A stretch of DNA of 64,000 nucleotides from Buxus sempervirens (Eukaryota > Streptophyta > Magnoliopsida > Buxales > Buxaceae), in assembly GCA_947561395.2 (NCBI GenBank), contig OX387183.1, positions 54,667,915 to 54,731,914 on the forward strand, given 5' to 3'. A program made the position numbers and the translations under genes. Below the pieces are notes generated by a model that saw nothing but the letters and a program-made list of their open reading frames with translations, searched no databases and was not told where the DNA came from. Below, piece by piece: positions 10,265 through 21,161 of this stretch (position 1 is the first letter of the stretch; each line of letters begins with the position of its first letter).

Positions 10265-11797
10265 CTATTGTATATAAACATTTGTTTGTAAAATAATTTT
10301 GTTTATACCTTTGTTTGTAGCTTGGGCATCTTTATTGTTATCTCTAATCTTGTAAGGAGCAGCTACGATTTCCGTTTGTTTATTATTGAATTTGATTTGT
10401 TCTTGAGGAGGATGTACAGATGCTATTGATTTTTCTTCTGTATTTTTCCAAATTGTTATTGGTTTTTCTAAGACTGTTAAGTCTGAATATAACCAGTCAA
10501 AGAAATATACGTTTTCTTGGATTGACTCTAAAAATTTATAATATTTTGATTGAATATGGTCTCTTAATTTTTTATCATAATTTTTTAAGAATTGATCTCT
10601 TTTTGATTTGTTGTTTGGAGAATAAAAATCTTTTCTAAGATATTCTTTGTCTATTGTAAATTGTTTTTCTATCATATCGCAACTAGGATGTGTTTGTGGA
10701 TCTTGCATTTGAGAATATGTTGGGGACAGGTTTTGGTCTTCAGATTCTTTGTCTGGTTCATTGGTTTTGTATGTTGGTTTGACTATGTTTGCTTGTGTCT
10801 TGATTCCTGATAAATTAATTGTAGAAGGAATTGAAGAACATGATTTTCTTGGACTTGAAAAGGACGGAACCCTACGACTTGATTGTCCTAATTCAAAGTT
10901 AGGATTCGTAAAGATTGGAATTCTGCTATCTAGATTGTTTCGGCTAGATTGTCCTAAATCTGGATTCCTAAAGCTTAGTTTTGAAAATTTGATTTCAACA
11001 CTACCATCATCGTGTTGAATTATATTATCTAATTGGCTATTTTCTCTTTTGGGAGGAGTAACAGCTGATTGAAAATTCCATTCTCTTGGAAAGCTTACTT
11101 CATTCCATCTAATTGTTCTTGGAACAATAACATTTGAATCACAAGGATTACTTTGAAGGAGAAGAGTTTCTCCTTTTGGGCTTGCAATCTTGACTAAAGG
11201 ATTTGCCATTGTTGTCATGGCCTTATAATGAATCCTATATATGATTGCAAATGGGAGTGATCCTGGAAGCATATCATATCCTGTGGACTTGATATTTAAA
11301 ACTAAAGATTGAAGGACACCTGGGTCCGTAAGACTAATTGAGAAATCTGGGAAACAATTGAAATAAATCGGACTATTGTACAGGCTTGATTCTATTATTC
11401 CTAATAGAGAATCATTGAATTGATTGTGTCTACAGTCACGTAAACACAGTAATATTGCAGTATTTAAACCTTGTCTTGTTAATGGTTTGATTGCGATTTG
11501 GACCATTCCTATATGTAAATAATTGTATTTTTGTCTATGTTTTTCTAAGGTTCTATTGTTTAAAAGATTGATTCTTTCATGTTCATTTGTAAGAGAGATT
11601 GTTTGTTCAACAGTCTTGATTGTATAATCTGAAATAAATTTAAAACTTCTTTTCTTGTAAACTTGATCTATTGATACCTTGGGAATTGTCCAATTGTTTA
11701 AATCTTTTTCTATATTTGTTAAATTGTTTTCTTCTACGTTTTTTGTTTGACCCGTATTTAAGCTTCTCTGAGACATAGTTCTCCTTAGATAATTCAT
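10265..11797 (-). CDS. Caulimovirid movement protein (30K family)
   Basis: This is an open frame of 510 codons from the ATG at 11797 (an in-frame ATG at 11776 is an alternative) to the TAG at 10265. The central part, about 11540-11200, has the 30K movement-protein pattern: a Gly-Met-Val-Gln-Ile start, a Leu-Arg-Asp-Cys-Arg segment with the conserved Asp, and a Gly-Ser-Leu-Pro-Phe-Ala-Ile-Ile-Tyr-Arg strand. The C-terminal half is Ser/Pro/Asn-rich. Proteins of this family form tubules through plasmodesmata. The frame itself is uninterrupted, but it is out of phase with the coat protein (frame change at about 10265-10330). In related viruses the two form one polyprotein. Confidence 0.8.
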   Translation of the reverse strand: MNYLRRTMSQRSLNTGQTKNVEENNLTNIEKDLNNWTIPKVSIDQVYKKRSFKFISDYTIKTVEQTISLTNEHERINLLNNRTLEKHRQKYNYLHIGMVQIAIKPLTRQGLNTAILLCLRDCRHNQFNDSLLGIIESSLYNSPIYFNCFPDFSISLTDPGVLQSLVLNIKSTGYDMLPGSLPFAIIYRIHYKAMTTMANPLVKIASPKGETLLLQSNPCDSNVIVPRTIRWNEVSFPREWNFQSAVTPPKRENSQLDNIIQHDDGSVEIKFSKLSFRNPDLGQSSRNNLDSRIPIFTNPNFELGQSSRRVPSFSSPRKSCSSIPSTINLSGIKTQANIVKPTYKTNEPDKESEDQNLSPTYSQMQDPQTHPSCDMIEKQFTIDKEYLRKDFYSPNNKSKRDQFLKNYDKKLRDHIQSKYYKFLESIQENVYFFDWLYSDLTVLEKPITIWKNTEEKSIASVHPPQEQIKFNNKQTEIVAAPYKIRDNNKDAQATNKGINKIILQTNVYIQ

Positions 11798-12005
11798 AGG
11801 GGTATTTTGGTCATTCGACTTCAACCTTAGTAATCGGTATTCCTTCCCCCGGACTGTCAACGTTTTACGCCTAAGACGGCCTTTATCACACAGAACGGCC
11901 TTTAATGGCTACGCGACTTGGGGTCATGCAAGGAGTCAAAATACCTTTCACTAAAATTTAATCAAATAACTTTTAATACCTATACTTACTATCCTTGGGG
12001 AAAAA

Positions 12006-12019
12006 TGGCTCCGATACCA
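12006..12019 (-). promoter_or_regulatory. tRNA-Met primer-binding site of minus viral copy
   Basis: On the minus strand this reads TGGTATCGGAGCCA, a one-base variant of the initiator tRNA-Met complement that caulimovirids and LTR elements use to prime reverse transcription. It lies about 210 bp upstream of the first movement-protein ATG and just inside the border with host-like TA-rich DNA. It marks the 5' end of the viral genome map. Confidence 0.8.
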
Positions 12020-12020
12020 C

Positions 12021-12065
12021 TCGTATACATATATGTATATTTATATACATATATGTGTGTGTGAG
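12021..12065. repeat. TA/TG-rich tract at viral insertion border
   Basis: An imperfect run of TATACATATATGTATAT-type sequence ending in a short TG repeat directly abuts the viral end. Plant endogenous pararetroviruses are known to sit in TA-dinucleotide-rich DNA, so this fits an integration junction. Confidence 0.6.
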
Positions 12066-12149
12066 GCAAGGTGTGGGGGTAAACTCCATTACGAAGCTAG
12101 AAGTTGATTGTCAAAGCTGGGAAGAGTAGGATGGTATTCTACTTGATTT

Positions 12150-12470
12150 GTGGTAATATTATGTGGAGGTTTTACAGGGAGAAGGCAGAGCATGAACCAT
12201 TTTTAGAGGGATTGCAACTTGATATAATTTTTAATGAGGACCAAAAGTAGAAGAGAGAATTTCATGAAGAGGAAATCATCATTGCTTTTAATGAAATATG
12301 TAGACACAAGGCTCCAGGTCCAGATGCTTCAAAATTGTGTTCTAAAGGAAAGTTTTGGAATGCTATTTAGGAAGATCTAATGGGGATGTTCAAGGATCTC
12401 TATAATGTTTTGAAGTTGATGAACATAGTCCATAGACTCCATTCTCTTTTTATCTATCTCACTCCAGAGT
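12150..12470 (+). mobile_element. L1-type LINE reverse transcriptase fragment
   Basis: Conceptual reading gives an interrupted stretch ending in Lys-Ala-Pro-Gly-Pro-Asp-Ala, the hallmark at the start of plant L1 reverse transcriptases. It is preceded by a Phe-Tyr-Arg-Glu-Lys...Glu-Gly-Leu-Gln segment typical of the region between endonuclease and reverse transcriptase. Stop codons (for example near 12248 and 12370) show it is dead. It lies between the virus and the phosphomutase exons. Confidence 0.65.
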
Positions 12471-13215
12471 AAAGCGTTGCAGCCAATATCAAAAGTTTTC
12501 TGGCAATTATTTCCATTAGTCGCTTGTTAACTGGCAAAAATATTTTCTGCTAGACTCAAAAAGGTTCACTAACAGTTCATTTCTCCTTTGAGTGCATTTT
12601 TGTTGATTCAAAATCTTGGATTGAATTCTGAATGCAAATGAATGTATTTTCTCTTTAATTAGAGGTTGAGATCTTAGAGTGGCATGCAAGATTGACATGG
12701 CGAAAGCCTGTGATTGTGCAAATTGGGATTTTCTCTTCTATTTTATGGCATGAGGTAGCTGCATTAAATCCACATATTTGGGGGTTTATTTGAGTCCTTT
12801 GTTTAGAAGAACATTAAATCGTTGCGACTTTTATGGAAATTTCAGACTTGCTTGCATGTTTTAGCTCTCTCTTATGTACATACTACTTTGGCAATTGAAA
12901 AGGTATTTTTTTCAGTTCAGTCCTAGATTTGAAGCTCATGATTCCTTTTCCAACATCTTCTGGCATTCATCAGCTCCTTCATTTGTGATTCCATTTTTGT
13001 GGGTGGCACCTATCGACAGTATCATCACAATGGACCATCTCATTTCTAGAGGTTGGACATTAGTAAAAAAATATGAATTGTGCAAGCGATCAATCCATCA
13101 TGCCACAAAGGGCGGCAATCCTTAGAATGTTTTATTTATTTTGTTGTCTTTGCAAAGCTTTATTATGAGCTTCTATTATCCCTTATCCATTGGCTTTATT
13201 ATGTTCTCTCTGTTA

Positions 13216-13262
<47 letters not shown>

Positions 13263-13655
13263 AGTCTCCAATGAGATTTACAATATAATATAGTTAAAAA
13301 TTTCAATCTTCTTAATTTGATTAATATCTCGGTTTGAAATCTTGTTTTCTTAGGAGGAAACATAATTATTAGTCTTCAATGGCTCATGAATATTAAATTA
13401 TCTTCTTATGAAGTGGACCCAAGGGTCAGAGCCAGATGATGAGGCTTCTTTGTTGCCTGTTCTACTTTCAATGGAATGCATTGTATATTGTCATGCCAAG
13501 TGAGAACATCTTGCCATTTCTCATATGGTCTGAGGCAGCTATTTTTTTCGTTTCCTGAGAGTTCAATTTGATTGGTCCTGTTATATTTTTTTTATTATTT
13601 TTTGCCTAAGCACTATTCCTCTGTGGGAAGAAATTTTAACTCTTAAAGCCTGCAG
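12471..13655. other. Non-coding stretch upstream of phosphomutase exons
   Basis: I find no exon in this stretch. It is AT-rich and contains a (TA)n microsatellite. If the gene downstream is intact, this is the end of a long intron. The preceding coding part of the gene could not be found here. Confidence 0.5.
13219..13259. repeat. (TA)n microsatellite
   Basis: About 20 uninterrupted TA units. Confidence 0.95.
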
Positions 13656-15728
13656 AACTCTATTGGTGAGGAATCACATCTGGCTATTGAAACCAGTGGC
13701 CATGGAGCTCTGAAGGAGAATCACTGGCTTGATGATGGTGCATACCTCATGGTAAGCATTTGTCATCAATATTATTATGAAGTCTCTGTGATCGTGATAA
13801 ACAGATTTTTAGCCCATAGATAAAGAATTCAACAAACATGAATGAGTGCAGGTCAAGCTCTTAAATAAACTGGCTTCAGCAAGAGCTTCCGGAATAGTTG
13901 GTGGAAGCAAAATTCTTACTGATCTAGTGGAGGGCCTGGAGGAACCTGCTGTTGCTGTTGAATTACGACTCAAAATAGATCAGAATCATGCTGATCTTAA
14001 AGGAGGGTATGCTGCTTAATAAGTTCTTTGAATTGAAGTTGTCTTTGTTATGGATTCATTTGGAAATAACTGTTCCAGATCCTTTCGGGAGTATGGGGAG
14101 GCAGTGCTGCAACATCTGGAAAATGCAATAGCTTCAGATCCAAGGCTTCAGAAAGCCCCTGTTAATTATGAAGGCGTAAGTGCTGTAGCCTACTGTTCAA
14201 TAATATATTTACGGCATGGCTTCAATTCTATATTAGCACCAATTACCAGGTTGGTTTTGAACATATTTGATGAGGCCTTCTTTATTCGTTGCTTGATATA
14301 TCTTTTTTTTTTTAAATAAGAAAACGGAAGTTTCATTAATAGAAAAGCATAGAATACAATGAACACCCTATAATACAGTACAAGCATGCAATAAACAAAA
14401 AGTCTCATTTTTTTGAATCCTTGATATCAAGGCTAAATTTTTTAAGTCTGGGAAACAAGAACAATAGCAGAACAAAGAAAGAGCACCCTGATCCCATTCC
14501 TTTTTTAATCAGTTGTTCTTTCAACTTTCCACCTAGATACTTCATTATTGCTGGGTTATTGCTTTGCAGTAGGGAGGGAGCTGTTTCTCGCTAATAGATA
14601 TGTTGGGTGTGGGGTATAGATACTAGGAGACAGGAGAAAGGAACTCGGGTTGTACTCCCCAAAAATATGCACACACAACACAATAGTCTAATCTAACATA
14701 AGAAAAATCAGAAATGCTTAATGTTGCAATGAGTCATGAGTGATCTGAGCCAGGAAACCTATACGAAAGCAGTCGCTATATTTTTGTTGTTCAAGGTTTT
14801 TCTATTTGATTTTATGATAATTTAATAATATTAATTAGGTATGGAACATTGTGCTGAATCTATGCTAGTGAGCCAAATATTGTACAAGTTTGGATACCTT
14901 TTCAACTTAGGTTGCCTGAAAACATGACGTAAGAAACAAGGGATGCTTCTACAGCTTTTATCATTGACACTTCACAACCGAAGTCGTGAGTCCCATATGT
15001 GCGTCTGGACTTGTATTGCTCAAACAATTTTAGTGATTTTGGGATCCAAGTGTCTCAAGCTTGGGTATAGAGTTTGGAGGTCCCCACTGTTCATATTGTT
15101 TAACTGTCCTTTAGTTTATGGACTTGTTTGAGTGGACCTTGAACTTCAATTGGTTAACTTTGTATTCCCTTCACTAGCAAAGGTGTATTTTGTATGCTGA
15201 ACATTTGATTTCTACTATTGTAGTAAGGCTTTAATTTTTATATGTTCTTGTGCATAACTTTAAGATTTCATGTTTCACTTGAAAGTGAAACTACTTCTAG
15301 TGGTTGTTTATTATCCAGAAGATTACATGTATAAGGCAATTACACAATTTTGTGGTCTTTTTCTTTGTCACGCATTCCCTGATTGCAGGTGCATGATCTT
15401 CTTGTCTTGTAAACAGGTCCGGGTCTCTGGTTTTGGTGGGTGGTTCCTTTTGAGACTCTCTCTCCATGATCCTGTCCTGCCCCTCAATATTGAGGTAAAA
15501 AAAACTCCTTTGCTGCAGAAAATGTTATGATCCAGTCTTTAAAAGAAAAGAACTTCTCTTTTCTTTCTTTTTTTTTTACTGATGCTAATATGAAAATAAT
15601 AATTATAATTATAAATTCAGGCACCTACCCATGATGATGCTGTTAACCTTGGGCTTGCTGTTCTTGCTGCTGTAAAGGAGTTCCCAGCTTTGGATCTATC
15701 TGCATTAAACAAATTCGTCCATTCATAA
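13656..15728 (+). CDS. Phosphoglucosamine/phosphoglucomutase-family protein, last five exons
   Basis: Exons are 13656-13751, 13852-14006, 14079-14175, 15417-15494 and 15621-15728 (TAA). All have GT-AG borders and join in phase to give 177 codons. The reading begins Asn-Ser-Ile-Gly-Glu-Glu-Ser-His and contains Glu-Thr-Ser-Gly-His-Gly-Ala, the sugar-binding loop of the alpha-D-phosphohexomutase family. Domain IV follows, with Arg-Val-Ser-Gly-Phe-Gly-Gly-Trp. It matches plant phosphoglucosamine mutase family proteins, which are usually about 600 aa and probably plastidial. The N-terminal 400 or so residues, including the phosphoserine loop and metal site, are not in the window. Either a very long intron holding the virus separates them, or this is a truncated remnant. 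No stop or frameshift is seen in the five exons. Confidence 0.85.
14295..14420 (-). mobile_element. Possible LINE 3' end in phosphomutase intron
   Basis: A T-run followed by AAATAAGAAAACGGAAGTTTCATT-type sequence resembles the reversed poly(A) tail and 3' UTR of plant LINEs. No coding part is seen. Confidence 0.3.
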
Positions 15729-16206
15729 TAGGCTCTTTGGAGGCATTTGGACAAGCTACTCACGCAGCTTCTATCTTCCTCAGGCGGTTACTTTGTAAAA
15801 GGTTTTTGCATATCCATGCAGCTGTCCAACTACATCAATGGTTTGCAAGGTTGTGGTCTTGTGTCTAAATGTTTTACTTCAACAGAATTGCTCTCCGAAA
15901 CATTGCTAAAAACATAGATGATATTATTCATCAGCTTTTTAAGGAATCGTGATCGATACGAACCTGTCTTGTACTCAATAAAATAAGATTAATCAGAGCT
16001 GTACTGACCAGTGATGCGTCCTTCATGTTTTATACAAATCGGGTACACTTTGATCTGTTTATAAATATCCTCAGTACGCAAATCTTTCAGCAAGTACTTG
16101 CTATTACACGACTTTACTGAGATCTGCAGCCTGAGTGTGCATTAACACAGCTGTATACACAAGCTAATCAAATAATTTCCTTTTTCTAACATTTTGTTAA
16201 AAATAA
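15729..16206. other. Convergent intergenic region
   Basis: These 478 bp between two stop codons hold the 3' UTRs of the phosphomutase gene (plus) and the acetyltransferase gene (minus). AATAAAATAAG at about 15978 is a plausible plus-strand poly(A) signal. Nothing else is recognised. Confidence 0.6.
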
Positions 16207-19200
16207 TCAACTGGTGGTTGGCGAGGCTAGGAGTTTCATCATGAAGCTGAACTGGACATTTGGAGAGGCCTTCGGGTGGGGCCAGTTTGCACGTTCTGGC
16301 ACCTTTATACACCTAAAATCCTGGCCTTTATATAGCGATGTGGCGCCGGGATTTTTCATGTCACAGTGTAATGCTATGGCACGGCAACCCCAGCTCCGAG
16401 CATGAACCTCTGCCTTTGCTACAAGCCTCTTAGCTATCCCCTTGCGTCGATCCTTCTCCCTAACTGCAACATTTGATATATACGCGATCCCAGTCCTGTG
16501 TAGATTTCATTCACGCACACTTGTGAAACAGATCCGGTCACAGAAAAAAAACAAAGGTTGAAATAAAAAATATTCTGTTTTCTACAGTAAACACATAATA
16601 AGATGTATGGAATCCAAGTCTTTTGAGTAGATTTCATTCATAACACGCTCATGAGAAAAGAGATCCTAAATAGATAGAATCAAAAAAGATTTGACAATTC
16701 GTCTTTTACCGCAAACAATTACATACCCTTGCCTGATATGGTAACAAGTTCTTACTTCCAAGAATATTATTTATTGCTGATAGCACAGCTATAATGATGT
16801 CAGCCTGCTGGGTTCCCTATGGTCACTGTACCTAGAAGTTCACATCTCTTCAAATGATATATGTCACTCTTTACCTTCAATCAAATAAGGATGTAGAGTT
16901 CCAGGTGTAAGAAGAAGCAAGTTCTCCAACCATCTAAAAGACTAAAAGCATGACCATATATTTGAAATCTCTAGGTTAAACAACAGTTGACAAAATTCAC
17001 TTGAGAATACAGTCAATCACTCAATCAACCAAAACCAAATACCTTATCTCGCCTTTTTGGGGTTACCAACATGAATCCTATTCTTGCATCCCAATCTATC
17101 AAAGACTGAATCTTCAATCAACCAATGGGTATTCATATCCATTCTAATAAACTCCAATCATGTTCTTTTTGCTCTTCTCCGTGTTTTCTTAGGTCTTTCA
17201 ATGAATATACTTTCACATCTTCTCATATTTTGCTTCCTTAGGTCTTCCCTTACATGTTAAAACAATCTTAATCTACTTTATCTTGTTACTTATTTAAGAA
17301 ATACTTAACCACTCTTTATTATATTCATTGCTTATTTGATCTCTCTTACTATTCTCTCAAATCTATCTTAAAATCCATTTTTTGGTATATTTGTTATGGG
17401 CATTGCCCGCCTGGCACATAGCTAATACATATGCATACATCCGTCACATTACCTTGTCCAAGAGTGCAGCTTTAGAGGGGACTCACAAGCTTGGCATATA
17501 GCGACAACTCAAATGACTCAATGTCTCAATTGGAGGCAAGCTGTCGAGTACACTCCTATTGGTTTGATGAGGGTACCTATGCCTTAGATATGAATATCAC
17601 AAGGCTTTACCATTGTCCCAAGGGGCACCCTCACTCTACATCCACATCTAAGCAATGTTCATCCTATATATTCTAACCCATAAATCAAAACAGGCCTAAT
17701 GAATACCTTACAAAACTCTCCTTTTCGTTTAGTAGGACACTTAAATCGCATAAAAGGCCCTGGATGCACCTTGCACTTAAGACATCCAGCTCTGATTCTT
17801 GTGCAACATCTTTATCAATATCTCCCTCCTTCTGAATAATATGAAATTGATTACTTTTACAAATCTCTTGATTACAAATTCTTAAAATTGCTTCACCTTT
17901 ATTGTTATTTGCATTAAAGTTTCACTCCATGTAATCAGACTTAATTTGACTTGTTTTAAAACCCTTTGATTCTAAAGTATCCATAATTCAAATTTTGCAC
18001 TAACACATTCTCTGGTTTGGTTCCAAAACTACATCATCTAAAAATAACATACACCAAGACACCTCCTTTTGAATATGGCTAGTTCATTCATATTTAAAGC
18101 AAAAAGATGGGGCTCATAGCAGACCTTAGTATAAACCTATCGTTATTGGAACTCATTTGTCTCTCCTCTCATTGCATTCATTCTAGATAGTACTCTCTCC
18201 CATACATACATTTACTCAAGAATACAGTAAAACATCAATTACCAGCAAAACGATTGAATAGGATTGCACAAGATCAATGCAAGTCCACAGGCCTTTAATA
18301 TATATAAATGACATGGACTTCATTCATAAACTCTTTTATCAGTGATAGTAGCACTCGGTTCAGTATGCAAGATCTTAGAAAATTGCACAACAATTATTTA
18401 TACAGTCAGTCTCACCATCGATAATGAAGTTAGATGCACACAAAACCATGTCAAGATCTCACAAGAGTACACAAAATGTTTGTTCTCAAAGAATTAATCA
18501 GATTTTTGTTTCCTTTTACCTTATTTTTTAAATAATCTTGTACTTCTGTATATTGAGCACCTCTCGACAAGACGAACCAACCTTTAGGGAAGCCCATGAT
18601 GTGCTGAAAACAGGATCAATAACCAACCTCAGGACTTGGAGAAAAACGTCAGCAAGACCTTACATTAAGAACAAGTGGAACCTTCTATACAATTCATGTA
18701 TTTATGGAGATATTTCATGTATTTTGGCTTATATACTCGGCATATACAATTATTTTAAGAGGAAATTACTATCATTACTACTCATTGCATGTTTACTGCT
18801 AACACGAATCCACTCATTCAAGCCATTAATTCCTATTTTATTTTAACAAAACTCTACAAATTAAGCAGTTACATTGTTATATACTATAAGACATTGTGTT
18901 AGGCATTAGGCAATTATTGAATATGTGTTATCATTGTATGCTACAACAACATTAATAACAAAAGGATTCAGATGTTTAGAGTCTGAAAGTACGGTTTTGA
19001 TATATTAGATCGGAGGAGGGAGATTTATGTTATCAACTCCAACTAGATTGGACAAGGCTTTTTGTTATTATTATTAATATTATTGTTATTCTTATATATA
19101 TATTTTACTAGTAACTGACAGCACTACAAGTGGATAATTACAAAAATAAAATAATATATTATTTTTTCATCTTATAAAATTTTTTATATGAAATTATCTG

Positions 19201-21161
19201 ATAGACATACAAATTGTAGAATTTGCTTTAAAGGGCAAAAGTAACCCTTGTGATATCACTTTCAAAACAAAAGAATGTGGTTAGTTCAGGAATAAAGGGA
19301 TAAAGTTTAGGATTGCCTTCAAAGAGTTTTCTCTTGTTATAAATAGATAGATATATTGATTGTACCATATAACACAACACGCATATCAGCCCAACTTGGG
19401 AGGAGTCGAATCAATACCCAACATGAACCTGCCCAAAAGGTTAAAACCATGGGCCCTAATCCTCTCAAGTACCGGGTGAATTTTGCCACCATCTTTTGTC
19501 ATTGTCATTCCTCAAAATTAATGACAGTGGTTGTCAAAGAAGATACTGTCACATAAAATGTTAGCACTACAAAGTAGGGGGTGTTTTACTGTTCCATAAG
19601 CAAACTATAGGCGATACAGTGCCCTGTTGAAAACAGATACCCATGAGCATCAGCCAAACCGCATGGCTTAGATAAGTACTGTCTGAAAAATCATGGGTAG
19701 TCCAAGTACCTATGCCAAACTAGAGGGTAATTTAAGCAAATTCATCCTAATAATTAATCAAGTTTCATACCTCATATGCCTATCTGCAGACTGCAGCATC
19801 ATACTAGCAGTTCTCTAATAAAAATGAACCAAATTATGTATCCAGTCTGTCAAGCATCGAATGATCCTAGACTCTCTTTGAACAGAGCAAGGTTGATATG
19901 GAGCTAGTAGATTAGTGTTCATATTGTATTGTGGTAGTACATAATCAAGGTTGTTCCACATGTTATCATAGTTATCGTAATTCCACTTAAGTTGCTTTCA
20001 TTCTGTTAAACAAAACATTTTCAAATCCAAGCAAATAAACCATGAACTTGGATTTATCTTAATTTAGTAGAAACCAGATTTGATGTGTTGCATTTGCTAA
20101 CTAGATCACTTCAAAAAGTTGCCCGGTATCAGGGGAAGCATAATTGGACAGGAAAACAAAATTCACCTTCTCTGCCGGAGTGGTCCTTTTCTCGGAAGGA
20201 AATCCGCCACGGTATCCACCGTCAATATACCAGCAACATATCCCCTACTGAGCCCAAATTTCCCATCAAACCCTCCAAAGCTTCCAAGGTACAAGTCATT
20301 ATTCATTGAACCATTGATAACGGCAACCAGACATGTTCTTTTACAACCATTTGGCACGGAGAACCCCGATACCGATGCAATCAACCGGTCAATCCTCAGC
20401 ATGAAATCCAGAGGGAACGCGTATTCCGGAAAGAAGCAGCTACAATGTGTCTCGGCAACTTCCCAAGAGTCTTCTAACCGAGCCTCCCGAACAACTATCT
20501 CGGGACACAATGTTGGAAATAACTCAACAGCTTGACTGGCTCTGCAAACCCCTACACCCAGAAAACAAAATTGTCCATGACTCTGAACGGATTCTCCAAG
20601 TAACAAGACTAGAATTAGCATCACATGGACCACGGCATTGATTGCGCGTTCCTTAAAATTAATTACAATCTTCGTTGTCTATGTTTGCTCCAACATGATA
20701 AGCCATGACTATCCTACAGACCATTCAAAATTCATATTCTGCTCAATGAGATCTAAGAACCTAAACAACATAGCACTAGCCAAAAATCCCTAAAATTCCC
20801 AGAGAGTATCATGCTTCCTAAGGCAATCCAAATATTCGAACATGGGTAAAAAATTTGAGGAGAATTTCATGAGCTACAAGGGAAAAAAGAAATTTAGCAC
20901 ATCAAAGATTTGACTGAAGCTGCTGAAAATACAAAAAACAGGAGAACAATTGATGGAGGAGGAGATCTGAATCTCTGAGTTACCTGATTTGGTGACCGAG
21001 TCGCAGAGAGGAGGAGGTACATGTAGAGGAACCCTAGACAGGAAGGAAAGTTTTCTACTAAAATTAAGAGGAGGTTTTGAGAGATTGTTGATGGAATTGA
21101 CGGTGGGAGATGGCGTCGGAGAAGAAGAAGGAGAAGAGATACTCAACGGTACGGTTCGCAT
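16207..21161 (-). CDS. GNAT-family N-acetyltransferase, probably plastidial
   Basis: Three exons (21161-20984, 20551-20167, 16495-16207) have GT-AG borders and phases 1 and 2 that fit exactly, giving 283 aa. Residues 1 to about 60 are Ser/Pro/Thr-rich with few acidic residues, like a chloroplast transit peptide. The acetyltransferase core follows from about residue 75. Exon 3 holds motif A, Ile-Ser-Asn-Val-Ala-Val-Arg-Glu...Arg-Arg-Lys-Gly-Ile-Ala (acetyl-CoA pyrophosphate loop), then Ala-Leu-His-Cys-Asp and a Leu-Tyr-Lys-Gly-Gln-Asp-Phe segment. This matches plant GNAT proteins that acetylate plastid proteins. The exact substrate is not shown by sequence. Intron 2 is 3.7 kb and carries a LINE fragment. 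The gene converges on the phosphomutase gene. Confidence 0.88.
17630..18190 (-). mobile_element. RTE-type LINE reverse transcriptase fragment
   Basis: Read on the minus strand, the sequence gives the palm motif region (Phe-x-Asp-Asp-Val-Val-Leu near 18050). A Leu-Glu-Ser-Lys-Gly-Phe-Lys segment follows, then a Lys-Gly-Glu-Phe-Cys-Lys-Val...Arg-Pro-Val-Leu-Ile-Tyr-Gly-Leu-Glu stretch. These are landmarks of plant RTE-clade LINEs. Several stops and frame changes show it is old. It lies inside intron 2 of the acetyltransferase gene in the same orientation. Confidence 0.7.

Larger units (their letters stand above)
4545..12019 (-). mobile_element. Endogenous caulimovirid, minus copy, near full length
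   Basis: This is an approximately 7.5-kb endogenous pararetrovirus read right to left: primer-binding site (12006-12019), movement protein (to 10265), coat protein with zinc knuckle (8916-8957), protease, reverse transcriptase with YIDD (7093-7104), RNase H (to 6253), ORF2 (6305-4806), promoter and leader. The length and the order MP-CP-PR-RT-RH followed by an overlapping ORF2 fit florendovirus-type members of Caulimoviridae. It is defective: the MP and CP frames do not connect, the coat frame has an in-frame TGA, the PR and RT frames are offset, and ORF2 changes frame twice. No LTRs or integrase are present, as expected for this family. Confidence 0.92.

Noticed and set aside
12006..12019. 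tRNA gene
   Set aside because: Only the 3'-end complement of tRNA-Met is present. It is a primer-binding site. The same holds for 52698-52709.
20163..20633. 156-codon single-exon reading of the acetyltransferase N-terminus
   Set aside because: It begins at a GTG and lacks the transit peptide. Splice sites at 20984 and 20551 join the Ser/Pro-rich first exon in phase.
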